In this document: positions 10,033 through 18,880 of the stretch, piece by piece
Layout of the letters: every line of letters begins with the position of its first letter
How positions within the stretch are numbered: the stretch's first letter is position 1
Assembly: GCA_025458865.1 (NCBI GenBank)
Contig: JALORP010000015.1
Coordinates: forward strand, 1 to 64,000
Source: Steroidobacteraceae bacterium
GTDB taxonomy: Bacteria; Pseudomonadota; Gammaproteobacteria; Steroidobacterales; Steroidobacteraceae
Reading direction: 5' to 3'
Length of the DNA: 64,000 nucleotides
The notes under the pieces: model-generated
Told to the model about the DNA's origin: nothing
The model's input: only the letters and a program-made list of their open reading frames with translations
The model's database searches: none
Made by a program: the position numbers and the translations under genes

Positions 10033-10074
10033 GCGATATCTGCCTCGCTTTTTCAATAGCTTGGCAGATATCGC
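10033..10074. terminator. Strong hairpin GCGATATCTGCC-(18 nt)-GGCAGATATCGC between convergent genes; candidate bidirectional terminator
   Basis: Perfect 12-bp inverted repeat with a further GCT/AGC pair in the loop, in the 153-bp gap between MAPEG (+) and etfA (-); no clean U tract. Confidence 0.5.
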
Positions 10075-10090
10075 TCAGGCTGGTTCGAGC

Positions 10091-11029
10091 TCAGATGAGC
10101 CGCTCGATCTCGGGCAGCAGGGTGAACAGGTCCCCCACCAGCCCGATGTCCGCGATCTCGAAGATCGGGGCCTCCGGGTCCTTGTTGATCGCCACGATGG
10201 TGCGGGCGTCCTTTATGCCCGTCACGTGCTGGATGGCGCCCGAGATGCCGATGGCCACGTACAGTTCCGGCGCAATGATCTTGCCGGTCTGGCCCACCTG
10301 CATTTCGTTCGGGGCGTAACCCGCGTCCACCGCGGCGCGCGAGGCGCCGACGCCCGCGTTCAGCTTCGCGGCCAGGCGGTAGATGATCTCGAAGTTCTCG
10401 GCGCTGCCCAGCGCGCGTCCACCGGACACCACGCGTGGTGCGGTCTGCAGGTCCGGGCGGTCGCTCTTGGCGGCCGACACCGTCACGAAGCGCGTGTGCG
10501 ACGGCAGCGGCACGTCCACGGCGAGCTTCTCGACCGTGGCGTTGCCTCCCGCGGGCGCGGATTCATAGGAGGCGACGCGCACCGTGCACGCGATGACGCT
10601 GCCGGGCGCGACCTCGACGGTCGTGATGGCGTTGCCGGCGTAGACGGGCCGCTTGAATCGCGTTGCGGACTCGACCGCCATGACATCCGAGAGCTGCGGC
10701 ACGCCGAGCAGCGCCGCGACGCGCGGCATGAGGTCCCGGCCGAAGGTCGTCGAGGGGCCGAACACGTAGCCATGGCCGGCCGCGACCTTAACGACCTGCG
10801 GCGCGAGAACCGCCGCGAGGGGCTGGGCGTTGGCCGCATTCTCGACCAGCAGGACCTTCGCGACGCCCTTCAGGGCCGCGGCCTGCGCGGCGACGCCGGC
10901 GCCGTCGGCGGCGAAGACCGCGACCGTGACCTCGGCGTCCGGCACGCTCGCGGCGCAGGTGACGCACTTGGCGGTGGCGGGATTGAGGCTGCCGCCGGCG
11001 TGCTCCGCAATGACCAGTACCTTGTTCAT
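10091..11029 (-). CDS. etfA: Electron transfer flavoprotein subunit alpha
   Basis: C-terminal FAD motif [20 protein letters not shown]...[41 protein letters not shown]. Confidence 0.97.
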   Translation of the reverse strand: MNKVLVIAEHAGGSLNPATAKCVTCAASVPDAEVTVAVFAADGAGVAAQAAALKGVAKVLLVENAANAQPLAAVLAPQVVKVAAGHGYVFGPSTTFGRDLMPRVAALLGVPQLSDVMAVESATRFKRPVYAGNAITTVEVAPGSVIACTVRVASYESAPAGGNATVEKLAVDVPLPSHTRFVTVSAAKSDRPDLQTAPRVVSGGRALGSAENFEIIYRLAAKLNAGVGASRAAVDAGYAPNEMQVGQTGKIIAPELYVAIGISGAIQHVTGIKDARTIVAINKDPEAPIFEIADIGLVGDLFTLLPEIERLI

Positions 11030-11778
11030 CAGATCAGCCCCTTCTTCTTGAGCATGTCCACCAGTTCCGCAGCGTCCTTGACCATCACGCCCTTCTGGCG
11101 CTGCGCGGGCGGCTCCCAGCGCACGACCTGGGCGGGGCTGCCGGCATCCACGCCGAGCGACGCGAGGTCGGTGACGTCGAGCGGCTTCTTCTTCGCCTTC
11201 ATGATGTCGGGCAGTTTCACATACCGGGGCTCGTTCAGGCGCAGGTCCGCCGTGATCACGGCCGGGAGGTCGACCTCGTCGGTCTCGAGACCGGCATCCA
11301 CCTCGCGCGTCACGACCAGGGTCTCGCCCTTGAACTCGACCTTCGACGCGAAAGTGGCCTGCGGGCGGTCCCAGAGGGCCGCGAGCATGGGACCGGTCTG
11401 GGCGGCGTCGTCATCGATCGCCTGCTTGCCGACGATCACGAGTGCCGGCGATTCCTTCTGCGCGATCGCGTGGAGGGTCCGCGCGGCCACGAGCGGATCC
11501 ACCGGGCCGTCGTGCTTCACCAGGATCGCGCGGTCCGCGCCCATGGCTAGTGCGGTGCGCAGCTGCTGCTGGGCGTCGTCGGGGCCGATGCAGACCGCGA
11601 TGATCTCGGCGGCCTCGCCGCGCTCGCGCATGCGCAGCGCTTCTTCCAGGGCGATCTCGTCGAAGGGATTGATGCTCATCTTGACGCCGTCGGTCACCAC
11701 GCCCGTGCCGTCCGGCTTCACGCGGATGCGGACGTTGTAGTCGATCACGCGTTTTACACCCACCAGGATCTTTCGCAT
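11029..11778 (-). CDS. etfB: Electron transfer flavoprotein subunit beta
   Basis: MKILVGVKRVIDYNVRIRVK-like start, NPFDEIALEEALRMRE, DLRLNEPRYVKLPDIMKAKKKPLD. Confidence 0.97.
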   Translation of the reverse strand: MRKILVGVKRVIDYNVRIRVKPDGTGVVTDGVKMSINPFDEIALEEALRMRERGEAAEIIAVCIGPDDAQQQLRTALAMGADRAILVKHDGPVDPLVAARTLHAIAQKESPALVIVGKQAIDDDAAQTGPMLAALWDRPQATFASKVEFKGETLVVTREVDAGLETDEVDLPAVITADLRLNEPRYVKLPDIMKAKKKPLDVTDLASLGVDAGSPAQVVRWEPPAQRQKGVMVKDAAELVDMLKKKGLI

Positions 11779-11806
11779 CGCGTTCGGCTCCTCGTATGGA
11801 AACTCT

Positions 11807-12853
11807 TCAGATCAGCCCGTCGCGGTCGAGGCGCTCGAGGACGGCGCGCTGCGTGGCGACGAAATGGCTTCGGTCGGGAGGCACGGGACTTCCGTCCGGG
11901 CCCAGCATCGTGTTCGGCGGGTACACCGACCCGGCGTAGGTTGCGGCAAAGAGTTCGAGCCGCTGGCGCGAGAGCAGGTTGCCCATGCCGCCGCGGCGGC
12001 GGTAGCGGCGCAGGGCCGCCAGGTCGATCTCGGCGCAGGCGTTGGCCGACTCGCCGGGGAACGCCTCGGCGCGCACATCGCCGAGGTAGTCCACGACCTT
12101 GGACATGCCGTCGGCGGATGCGAACGGGATGTCCACGCCGGCGATGCCGGCCGTGTTCGCGGAGACGACGTAGCAGAGGTTCTCAAGTGCCCGTGCCCGC
12201 TTCGCAATGTCCTTGGGGGTGAGGCGCGGCGACCCGACCTCGCTCGAACTGTGCAGGAAGACTTCCGCGCCTCGAAGCGCGAGCGCGCGCGCGATCTCCG
12301 GGTACAGGATCTCCTCGGAGGCGATCGCGGCGAGGCGGCCGATCTCCGTGCGGGCGACCGGGAAGACGCCGTCGAGGCCGTAGATGTCGAGGTAGCGGTC
12401 CCACACATCGTGCGGCGTGGGCGCGAACATGGAAACGAGCCGGCGGTAGCGCAGGACGACCTCGCCCGAGGGCGCGACACAGAAGCTTGCCTGGAAGTAG
12501 AGCCCCGGGAAATGGCGGTCGGTCTCGTAGGCGTTGCCCGCGAGGAACACGTCGTGGCGGACGGCGATGCCCGCCAGGGCTTCGTACTCCGGGCCGTCCA
12601 CGTCGAGGGCCGCCTTGTCGGCCCAGCCTTCCAGCGTCTCGCCGAGGGGGTAGCTCGTGAGGAGGTATTCCGGGAGGACGACCAGGCGCAGGTCGCGGCC
12701 GAGGAAAGCCTTGGATCCCGACACGCCGCGGTCGATGCGCTCGAGGTTCTCGCGCATCCTCGCCCGGGCGCTCGTCCGGTCCGGGCAGCCGTTCACCGCG
12801 TGGCAGGTGAGCTGCAGCGCCAGGGCGCGGTACGCGGTGATGTCATCGGGCAT
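11807..12853 (-). CDS. Nitrilase/carbon-nitrogen hydrolase superfamily protein with altered catalytic residues
   Basis: CN-hydrolase pattern with catalytic-Glu context VVLPEYLLTSYP and IASEEILYPEIARALALRGAEVFLHSSSE, where the usual Cys position is Ser. Confidence 0.85.
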   Translation of the reverse strand: MPDDITAYRALALQLTCHAVNGCPDRTSARARMRENLERIDRGVSGSKAFLGRDLRLVVLPEYLLTSYPLGETLEGWADKAALDVDGPEYEALAGIAVRHDVFLAGNAYETDRHFPGLYFQASFCVAPSGEVVLRYRRLVSMFAPTPHDVWDRYLDIYGLDGVFPVARTEIGRLAAIASEEILYPEIARALALRGAEVFLHSSSEVGSPRLTPKDIAKRARALENLCYVVSANTAGIAGVDIPFASADGMSKVVDYLGDVRAEAFPGESANACAEIDLAALRRYRRRGGMGNLLSRQRLELFAATYAGSVYPPNTMLGPDGSPVPPDRSHFVATQRAVLERLDRDGLI

Positions 12854-12937
12854 GGGGATCTCGGGTTCGGCGCCCGTTCGGACAGGCCCGGGCGGCGGAA
12901 TTTTGCGCCGCGAAAATAAGCAAAGCCGAGGGGGGTG

Positions 12938-13759
12938 TCAAACGCCGGAGCCTGGCGGTGGGCTCCCTGCTGGCTGGCCCAGAAATCCAGCCCGGATCCG
13001 CTGCGCGGCGTCCCGCAGCCGGGGCAGGAGACGCTCGAGCGCCAGCTTCATCGGCACGGCACTGGCGGCGAAACGGACGCTCAGGCAGGCGAGGCCATGA
13101 TCCTCGAGGTTGACCGGCACCGCGAGGCTGACCTCGTCGGACACGCGCCGGGCCCTGAGGGTGGTCGCATAGCCCTGGACCCGGACCTCGTTCAGGATGC
13201 GCGCAAGCTCCTCCCGATTGCGGGCCAGCGCGTCCTCCTCGCGCTGGGAGCGCGCGAGGATGTCGACCAGCGCGTCGCGCTGCGCCCCGGAGCAGAAGGC
13301 GAGGTAGACCCGGCCGGCGGCGCTCGCGAGCAGCGGTACCCGCAGGCCCGCGGAATGGCGCTCCACGGCGAGCGGGCTGCGATGGTCGGTCGTCTCGCGA
13401 AGGACCATGGACTGGCCCGAGAGCGTCGCGATGGACACCGGCCAGACGATTTCGCGGCAGAGGTCGTCCAGCACAGGACGGGCCAGCTCGCTGACCCAGG
13501 CCTCGTCGTCGAACCCGTCCGAGAGGGTCCGCACCATGATGGTCAGGCGGTAGCGCTCGTCCGCCTGGTCACGGAAGACATAACCGGCCTCGCAGAGCGT
13601 CTCCAGGATGCGGTAGGCGGTGGTCCGCGGCAGGCGGATCTCGGCGGCGACCTCGGACACCGTGGCGCCGTCGCGGCGGTTAAGCACCGCCAGCGCATCG
13701 AGGCCGCGCATCAGCGCGCGAATGGGTCGGGTGGAGTCGGGCACAGCACCCCCGTCCAT
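12938..13759 (-). CDS. IclR family transcriptional regulator
   Basis: RALMRGLDALAVLNRRDGATVSEVAAEIRLPRTTAYRILETLCEAGYVFRD, effector domain LASAAGRVYLAFCSGAQRD. Confidence 0.93.
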   Translation of the reverse strand: MDGGAVPDSTRPIRALMRGLDALAVLNRRDGATVSEVAAEIRLPRTTAYRILETLCEAGYVFRDQADERYRLTIMVRTLSDGFDDEAWVSELARPVLDDLCREIVWPVSIATLSGQSMVLRETTDHRSPLAVERHSAGLRVPLLASAAGRVYLAFCSGAQRDALVDILARSQREEDALARNREELARILNEVRVQGYATTLRARRVSDEVSLAVPVNLEDHGLACLSVRFAASAVPMKLALERLLPRLRDAAQRIRAGFLGQPAGSPPPGSGV

Positions 13760-13995
13760 AGCCGCCAGTCAGGCAGGCAGGCAGTGTAGGAACTCGGGGT
13801 CGTGAAGTCCATCAGGCGGTCGCTTGCCCGAGCACGCCAACCTGTTCAGCCTGGGCCTCGAGCGTTGGGGGGAGGGCGCCAGCCTGAGGACGCGGTGTTC
13901 ATGCGAGCGGTCAACGGCACGCCTGTTGCGCTGCAGGAACGAAACTTCTTGCCGGGCTAATGACGCCGCGCTACGGTCCGCGCCAGGAAGGGGAC

Positions 13996-14108
13996 TGCCT
14001 CGCCGCCGAGACAAGAACAAAGCGAGGCACGAGGGGTGCACCCGCCGGGCGCGGCGACGCGCGCGGGTGCGTAAGGAACGCGGCCTCCAACGAGGCCGCG
14101 ATTTTTTT
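13996..14108 (+). ncRNA. Candidate small non-coding RNA, 3' part: three consecutive stem-loops ending in an intrinsic terminator; 5' end unknown
   Basis: Stems TGCCTCG/CGAGGCA (13996-14002/14023-14029), GCACCCGC/GCGGGTGC (14038-14045/14063-14070), CGCGGCCTC/GAGGCCGCG + T7; no convincing ORF on this strand. Confidence 0.35.
14079..14108 (+). terminator. Rho-independent terminator CGCGGCCTC-CAAC-GAGGCCGCG-ATTTTTTT (+ strand)
   Basis: 9-bp perfect GC-rich stem, 4-nt loop, T7 tract. Confidence 0.8.
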
Positions 14109-14118
14109 GTCCGCGGTT

Positions 14119-14427
14119 TCAGCGTTTCCACGTCGCTCCGCCGACCCAGGTGCCGGCGGCCGCGCTGAACAGCCTGAACTCCACCGTCTGCCACACGCCG
14201 GCCTTGAAGTAGGGGTCCGAACCGACCAGCGCCCTCGCGTCCGCCTCGTCGATCGCCTCGAGGATATAGATGCTCATGCACGGGGCGCCGCCGGGCGTGT
14301 TGCGGACGGGGCCCGCGACGCGCAGCCTGTCCATGGCCGTGAGCACCCACTCGAGATGCGCGTCGAGGTGCGCTCGGCGGCGCTCGGCGGCGTCCGGGCC
14401 GTCGGTTCCGATCACGATGAAGAGCAT
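14119..14427 (-). CDS. YciI-like family protein
   Basis: 102 aa; ARRAHLDAHLEWV, GAPCMSIYILEAIDEADARALVGSDPYFKAGVWQTVEFRLF. Confidence 0.85.
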   Translation of the reverse strand: MLFIVIGTDGPDAAERRRAHLDAHLEWVLTAMDRLRVAGPVRNTPGGAPCMSIYILEAIDEADARALVGSDPYFKAGVWQTVEFRLFSAAAGTWVGGATWKR

Positions 14428-14446
14428 TCGACTCTCCCGGATTGCG

Positions 14447-14476
14447 TTGACACGTCTTTCGGGGCCTCTCTAGACT
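14447..14476 (+). promoter_or_regulatory. Candidate sigma70 promoter TTGACA-(18)-TAGACT for the HapK-like gene
   Basis: Consensus -35 at 14447-14452 and 4/6 -10 at 14471-14476, 36 bp before the start codon. Confidence 0.5.
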
Positions 14477-14512
14477 CGGCCGCCACCGGCGACGCGCGTC
14501 GAAGGAGTCTGG

Positions 14513-14824
14513 ATGTCGACGATCGTCGTGCTATTCAACCTGAGGCCCGGGGTGAGCGTCGAGCAGTACGAGGCGTGGGCCCGGTCCACCGACTTGCCCA
14601 TCGTCAACGGCCTCGGCGCCGTGCAGCGGTTCGAGGTGTTCAGGGCGAAGGGGCTGCTGTCCGGCGCGCCGGACGTTCCCTACCGCTACATCGAACTGCT
14701 GCGCGTCACGAGCGTCGAGGCGCTCAAGGCCGACATCGCGGCCACGCCCGTGATGGCGGAGGTGGCGCGGCAGTTCCGCGAGTTCGCCGACGTGCCGCTG
14801 TTCATCGTCACCGAATCCCTCTGA
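14513..14824 (+). CDS. REDY-like/HapK family protein
   Basis: 103 aa; VVLFNLRPGVSVEQYEAWARSTDLPIVNGLGAVQRFEVFRAKGLL...PYRYIELLRV...FADVPLFIVTESL. Confidence 0.75.
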   Translation: MSTIVVLFNLRPGVSVEQYEAWARSTDLPIVNGLGAVQRFEVFRAKGLLSGAPDVPYRYIELLRVTSVEALKADIAATPVMAEVARQFREFADVPLFIVTESL

Positions 14825-14873
14825 GGCCGGCGATCCGGCGCGCCCGGCGACGTCCCTTCACCCAGGATCACGC

Positions 14874-16118
14874 ATGCAGGCACAGACCGGTTGGCGCTTC
14901 TACGGCTGGTGGGGCATCGTGCTGCCGGCCTTCGTGGTCATCTGGATCACGAACGCCCTGACGCTGGCCGGCATCGCGGTGTTCGACCGCGCGATCCTCG
15001 ACGAGCTCGAGCTCTCGCGCGGGGCCCTCAAGTTCGGGGACACGCTGCAGCTGCTGGCCTCCGCAGCGCTCGCGCCGGTGGGCGGGTGGATCGCGGACCG
15101 CTTCGGGGTGCGGCCGGCGATGATCGCCGGCGCGCTGCTCCTGGCCGGCGGCCTGTACGCCTACTCCATGATCGACTCGCTCACCCACCTGTACCTGCTG
15201 CGCGTGGTGCTGGGCGCATCGCTCGCGGGCGCCGGTCTGGTGGTGTGCGTGACGATCGTCTCGCGGTGGTTCGTGTCCCGGCGCGGCCTCGCGCTCGGCC
15301 TGATGCTGTCCGGTACGAGCCTTGGCAATGCGCTGATCCCCCAGCTCAATACCTGGCTGATCGGGCAGCACGGCTGGCGCGAAGCGCTGCAGATCGTGTG
15401 CCTGATCCCGCTCCTGCTTCTGCCGATCGTGCTGTTCGTCATCAAGGAGTGGCCGGAGCGCGTGGGCCTCGCGCCGCTCGGCGCCGCAGCGGCGGCGGCC
15501 CCGGGAGCCGGCGGCCAGCGCGGCGTGCCCATGGCCGGCTACGACTTCGCCCCCGCGCTGCGCACCGCGAATTTCTGGCTCATCGCCACGGCCGCCTTCT
15601 GCACCTTCTACTCGATCCTGGGCCTGTCCGGAAACCTGTTCCTGCACATGCAGGATCTCGGCTACGACGCGGCCGGCGCGTCGAGGGCCTTCTTCCCGCT
15701 CTTCATCATGGGTCTCGTCGGCAAGCTCGCGGCCGGCGCCATCTCCGAGCTGCTGCCGCGCAAGCTGGTCTTCGCCCTGTGCCTCGGCTTCATGCTGGCC
15801 GGCGCGCTGATGCTCGCGACGCTCAAGCCCTCGCTCGTATGGCCTGCGCTGTGGCTTTTCGGCTTCGGCTGGGGCGGCAACTACACGATGCTGCAGGCGC
15901 TGGTGGCCGACGTCTTCGGCGCCCGCTCGCTCGGCAAGATCCTCGGCGCCATCACGGTCATCGACGCCACCGGCGGCGCGATCGGGCCGTGGATCACGGG
16001 CATGACCTACGACGCGACGAATGACTACGGCCTCGGCTTCGGCATCATGACCGCGCTGATCGCTGTCGCTTTCGTCGCAGCCATGCTGGTCCGGACTCCC
16101 GCCCGGCCCGAGCGCTGA
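14874..16118 (+). CDS. MFS transporter (monocarboxylate/OFA-like)
   Basis: About 414 aa, 12 hydrophobic segments, GGWIADRFGVRPAMIAGALLLAGG. Confidence 0.9.
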   Translation: MQAQTGWRFYGWWGIVLPAFVVIWITNALTLAGIAVFDRAILDELELSRGALKFGDTLQLLASAALAPVGGWIADRFGVRPAMIAGALLLAGGLYAYSMIDSLTHLYLLRVVLGASLAGAGLVVCVTIVSRWFVSRRGLALGLMLSGTSLGNALIPQLNTWLIGQHGWREALQIVCLIPLLLLPIVLFVIKEWPERVGLAPLGAAAAAAPGAGGQRGVPMAGYDFAPALRTANFWLIATAAFCTFYSILGLSGNLFLHMQDLGYDAAGASRAFFPLFIMGLVGKLAAGAISELLPRKLVFALCLGFMLAGALMLATLKPSLVWPALWLFGFGWGGNYTMLQALVADVFGARSLGKILGAITVIDATGGAIGPWITGMTYDATNDYGLGFGIMTALIAVAFVAAMLVRTPARPER

Positions 16119-16131
16119 GACTCCACCGGGC

Positions 16132-17064
16132 GTGCTGGGTTACGTCCTCAGGCGGCTGCTCGGCGCGATCCCGACGCTCGCGGTCATCGTCGTCCTGGCG
16201 TTCCTGCTGACGCGCCTCGCGCCGGGCGGACCCTTCGACGAGGAGCAGGCGCTCCCGCCCGAGATCAAGGCGAACCTGGAGCGCGCCTATGGCCTCGACC
16301 AGCCGCTGCCCGTGCAGCTCGGCCGCTACGTCGCGGGCCTGCTGCGCGGCGACTTCGGTCCTTCCTTCAAGTTCAAGGATTTCACCGTCACGGAGCTGAT
16401 CGCGACGGGCCTGCCGGTCAGCCTGAAGCTCGGCCTCGCAGCGGTCCTGCTCGCGATGCTCGTCGGCATTCCCCTCGGCGTGCTCGCGGCCGCCCGCCAC
16501 AACTCGGCCGTGGACCACGCCGTCACCGGCTTCGCGGTGCTGGGCATCGCCGTGCCCGTGTTCGTGATCGCACCGCTACTCGCGCTCGTCTTCGGCATCC
16601 ACCTCGGCTGGCTGCCGGTGGCGGGCTGGACGCCGGGCACCGTGCGCGACATGGTGCTGCCGGTGGTGACGCTGGCGCTGCCGGTGATCGCCTACATTGC
16701 GCGCCTCACCCGCGGCAGTGTGCTCGAAGTGCTGCGCTCGCCGTTCGTGCGTGCCGCGCGCGCCCGTGGAATTCCAGGCCGGCGGGTGCTGACGCGCCAC
16801 GTGCTGCCCGCGGCGCTGGTGCCGGTCGTGAGCTACCTTGGGCCCGCCACGGCGGCGGTGCTCACAGGCTCGCTGGTCGTCGAGACGATCTTCGGCCTGC
16901 CAGGGCTCGGCCGTTACCTGGTGCAGGGCGCCCTCAACCGCGACTACACGCTCGTCATGGGCATGGTGATCGTGTTCGCGGCGCTGATGATCGTCCTCAA
17001 CCTCGTCGTGGACGTGCTGTACGCGTGGCTCGACCCGCGCATGCGGCCCGGACGCCGCCGCTGA
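16132..17064 (+). CDS. ABC transporter permease (OppB/DppB type), GTG start
   Basis: MLGYVLRRLLGAIPTLAVIVVLAFLLTRLAPGGPFDEE; RARGIPGRRVLTRHVLPAALVPVVSYLG. Confidence 0.95.
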   Translation: MLGYVLRRLLGAIPTLAVIVVLAFLLTRLAPGGPFDEEQALPPEIKANLERAYGLDQPLPVQLGRYVAGLLRGDFGPSFKFKDFTVTELIATGLPVSLKLGLAAVLLAMLVGIPLGVLAAARHNSAVDHAVTGFAVLGIAVPVFVIAPLLALVFGIHLGWLPVAGWTPGTVRDMVLPVVTLALPVIAYIARLTRGSVLEVLRSPFVRAARARGIPGRRVLTRHVLPAALVPVVSYLGPATAAVLTGSLVVETIFGLPGLGRYLVQGALNRDYTLVMGMVIVFAALMIVLNLVVDVLYAWLDPRMRPGRRR

Positions 17065-17915
17065 TGGCCAGCGCGGGGCTCTGGTCGGATGCCTGGGCGA
17101 GGCTCGCCGCGAACCGCGCGGCGATGACGAGCGCGGCCCTGCTCGTCGTGCTCACGCTGCTGGCGCTGCTCGGGCCGATGTCGAGCCCGTACGCGCCGGA
17201 TGCCATCGACTGGGAGCACATGGCGGTGCCGCCCTCGCTCGAGTCCGGGCACTGGCTCGGCACGGACCGGCTCGGGCGGGACCTGTTCGTACGCACGCTC
17301 CACGGCGCGCGGCTGTCGCTGGCGGTCGCTCTGCTGGCGACGCTGGTCAGCCTGCTGATCGGCGTGACCTGGGGCGCGGTTGCCGGCTTTGCCGGCGGGC
17401 GGACGGATGCGCTCATGATGCGCGCCGTGGACGTGCTGTATGCGCTGCCCCAGGTGTTCTTCGTCATCATCCTGACCGTGCTGTTCGACCGCAGCGTGTT
17501 CCTGCTCTTCGTCGCGATCGGGGCGGTCGGGTGGCTGACCATGGCGCGCGTGGTGCGTGGCCAGGCCCTCGCGCTGAGGCAGCGGGAGTTCGTGGAGGCG
17601 GCGGTCGCGTCCGGCGCGGGTCCTGTCCGGATCGTCTTCGGCCACATCATCCCGAACCTGATGGGGCCCGTGATCGTCTACGCGACGCTCATGATCCCGC
17701 AGATGATCCTGGTCGAGAGCTTCCTGAGTTTCCTGGGCATCGGCATCCAGGAGCCGCTCGCGAGCCTCGGCAACCTCATCGCCGATGGCTCGGCCGAGAT
17801 GGAGACGGCGCCCTGGATCCTGCTCGTGCCGGCGAGCTGTCTCGTGCTGATCGTCTTCTCGTTCAATTTCCTGGGCGACGGCCTGCGCGACGCCCTCGAT
17901 CCACGGGAGCGCTGA
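17064..17915 (+). CDS. ABC transporter permease (OppC/DppC type)
   Basis: HWLGTDRLGRDLFVRTLHGARLSLAVAL; QREFVEAAVASGAGPVRIVFGHIIPNLMGPVIV. Confidence 0.95.
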   Translation: MASAGLWSDAWARLAANRAAMTSAALLVVLTLLALLGPMSSPYAPDAIDWEHMAVPPSLESGHWLGTDRLGRDLFVRTLHGARLSLAVALLATLVSLLIGVTWGAVAGFAGGRTDALMMRAVDVLYALPQVFFVIILTVLFDRSVFLLFVAIGAVGWLTMARVVRGQALALRQREFVEAAVASGAGPVRIVFGHIIPNLMGPVIVYATLMIPQMILVESFLSFLGIGIQEPLASLGNLIADGSAEMETAPWILLVPASCLVLIVFSFNFLGDGLRDALDPRER

Positions 17916-18880
17916 TGGCGCTGCTCGAGCTCGAATCGCTGCACGTCCGCTTCCGCACCCGCGAGGGCGAGCTCGAGGCCGTGCGCGGCATGGACCTCGC
18001 GGTCGAGCCGGGTGAATGCGTCGCCATCGTGGGGGAATCGGGCTCCGGCAAGAGCCAGACGCTGCTTGCCGCCACGGGCATGCTCGCCGCGAACGGCACC
18101 GCTTCGGGACGTGTCGCCTTCGAAGGCGAGTCGCTGCTCGGTCAGCCGGCGCGCCTCGCGCGTGTTCGGGGTCCGGGCATCGGCTACGTCTTCCAGGACG
18201 CCCTCGGCAGCCTGACGCCGCACCTGACCGTCGGCGCCCAGCTCGCCGAGGCGCTCGCCGTTCACCACGGCGTTTCCGCCGCCGACGCCCGCACCGAGGC
18301 GCGGCGCATGCTGGAACGCGTCCAGGTTCCAGACCCCGACGCGCGGCTCGGGCAGTATCCCCACGAGCTGTCGGGCGGGACGCGCCAGCGCGTGGCCATC
18401 GCCGCGGCGCTGATGCCGCAGCCCCGACTGCTCATTGCGGACGAACCGACGACGGCGCTGGACGTGACCGTCCAGGCACAGGTCGTCGCGCTGTTCCGCG
18501 ACCTGCGTGCGTCCCTCGGCATGGCGCTCGTCCTGGTTACCCACGACCTCGGCGTTGTCGCGGGGCTCGCGGACCGCGTGATCGTGATGTACGCGGGGCG
18601 CATCGTGGAGGAGGGGCCGGCCGTGGCGCTGTTCGCATCGCCGCGCCATCCCTACACGGCCGGGCTGCTGGCGGCTCTTCCGAGGCTCGACGACGACCTG
18701 GCAGCGCCGATGCGGACCATTCCAGGCGTGCCGCCCGGCGCCGGGCGCGATGCCGGCTGCGCGTTCCGGTACCGCTGCGGCCACGCGAGCGGCCGGTGCG
18801 AAGTGCGGCCGGATCTCGCCGGGTCGGGATCGAGCCGCGTCGCCTGCCATCACCCGCGCGATCCAGGGGGAGGATCGTGA
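17915..18880 (+). CDS. ABC transporter ATP-binding protein (OppD type)
   Basis: Walker A GESGSGKSQT, signature LSGGTRQRVAIAAAL, Walker B LLIADEPTTALDVTVQ. Confidence 0.95.
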   Translation: MALLELESLHVRFRTREGELEAVRGMDLAVEPGECVAIVGESGSGKSQTLLAATGMLAANGTASGRVAFEGESLLGQPARLARVRGPGIGYVFQDALGSLTPHLTVGAQLAEALAVHHGVSAADARTEARRMLERVQVPDPDARLGQYPHELSGGTRQRVAIAAALMPQPRLLIADEPTTALDVTVQAQVVALFRDLRASLGMALVLVTHDLGVVAGLADRVIVMYAGRIVEEGPAVALFASPRHPYTAGLLAALPRLDDDLAAPMRTIPGVPPGAGRDAGCAFRYRCGHASGRCEVRPDLAGSGSSRVACHHPRDPGGGS

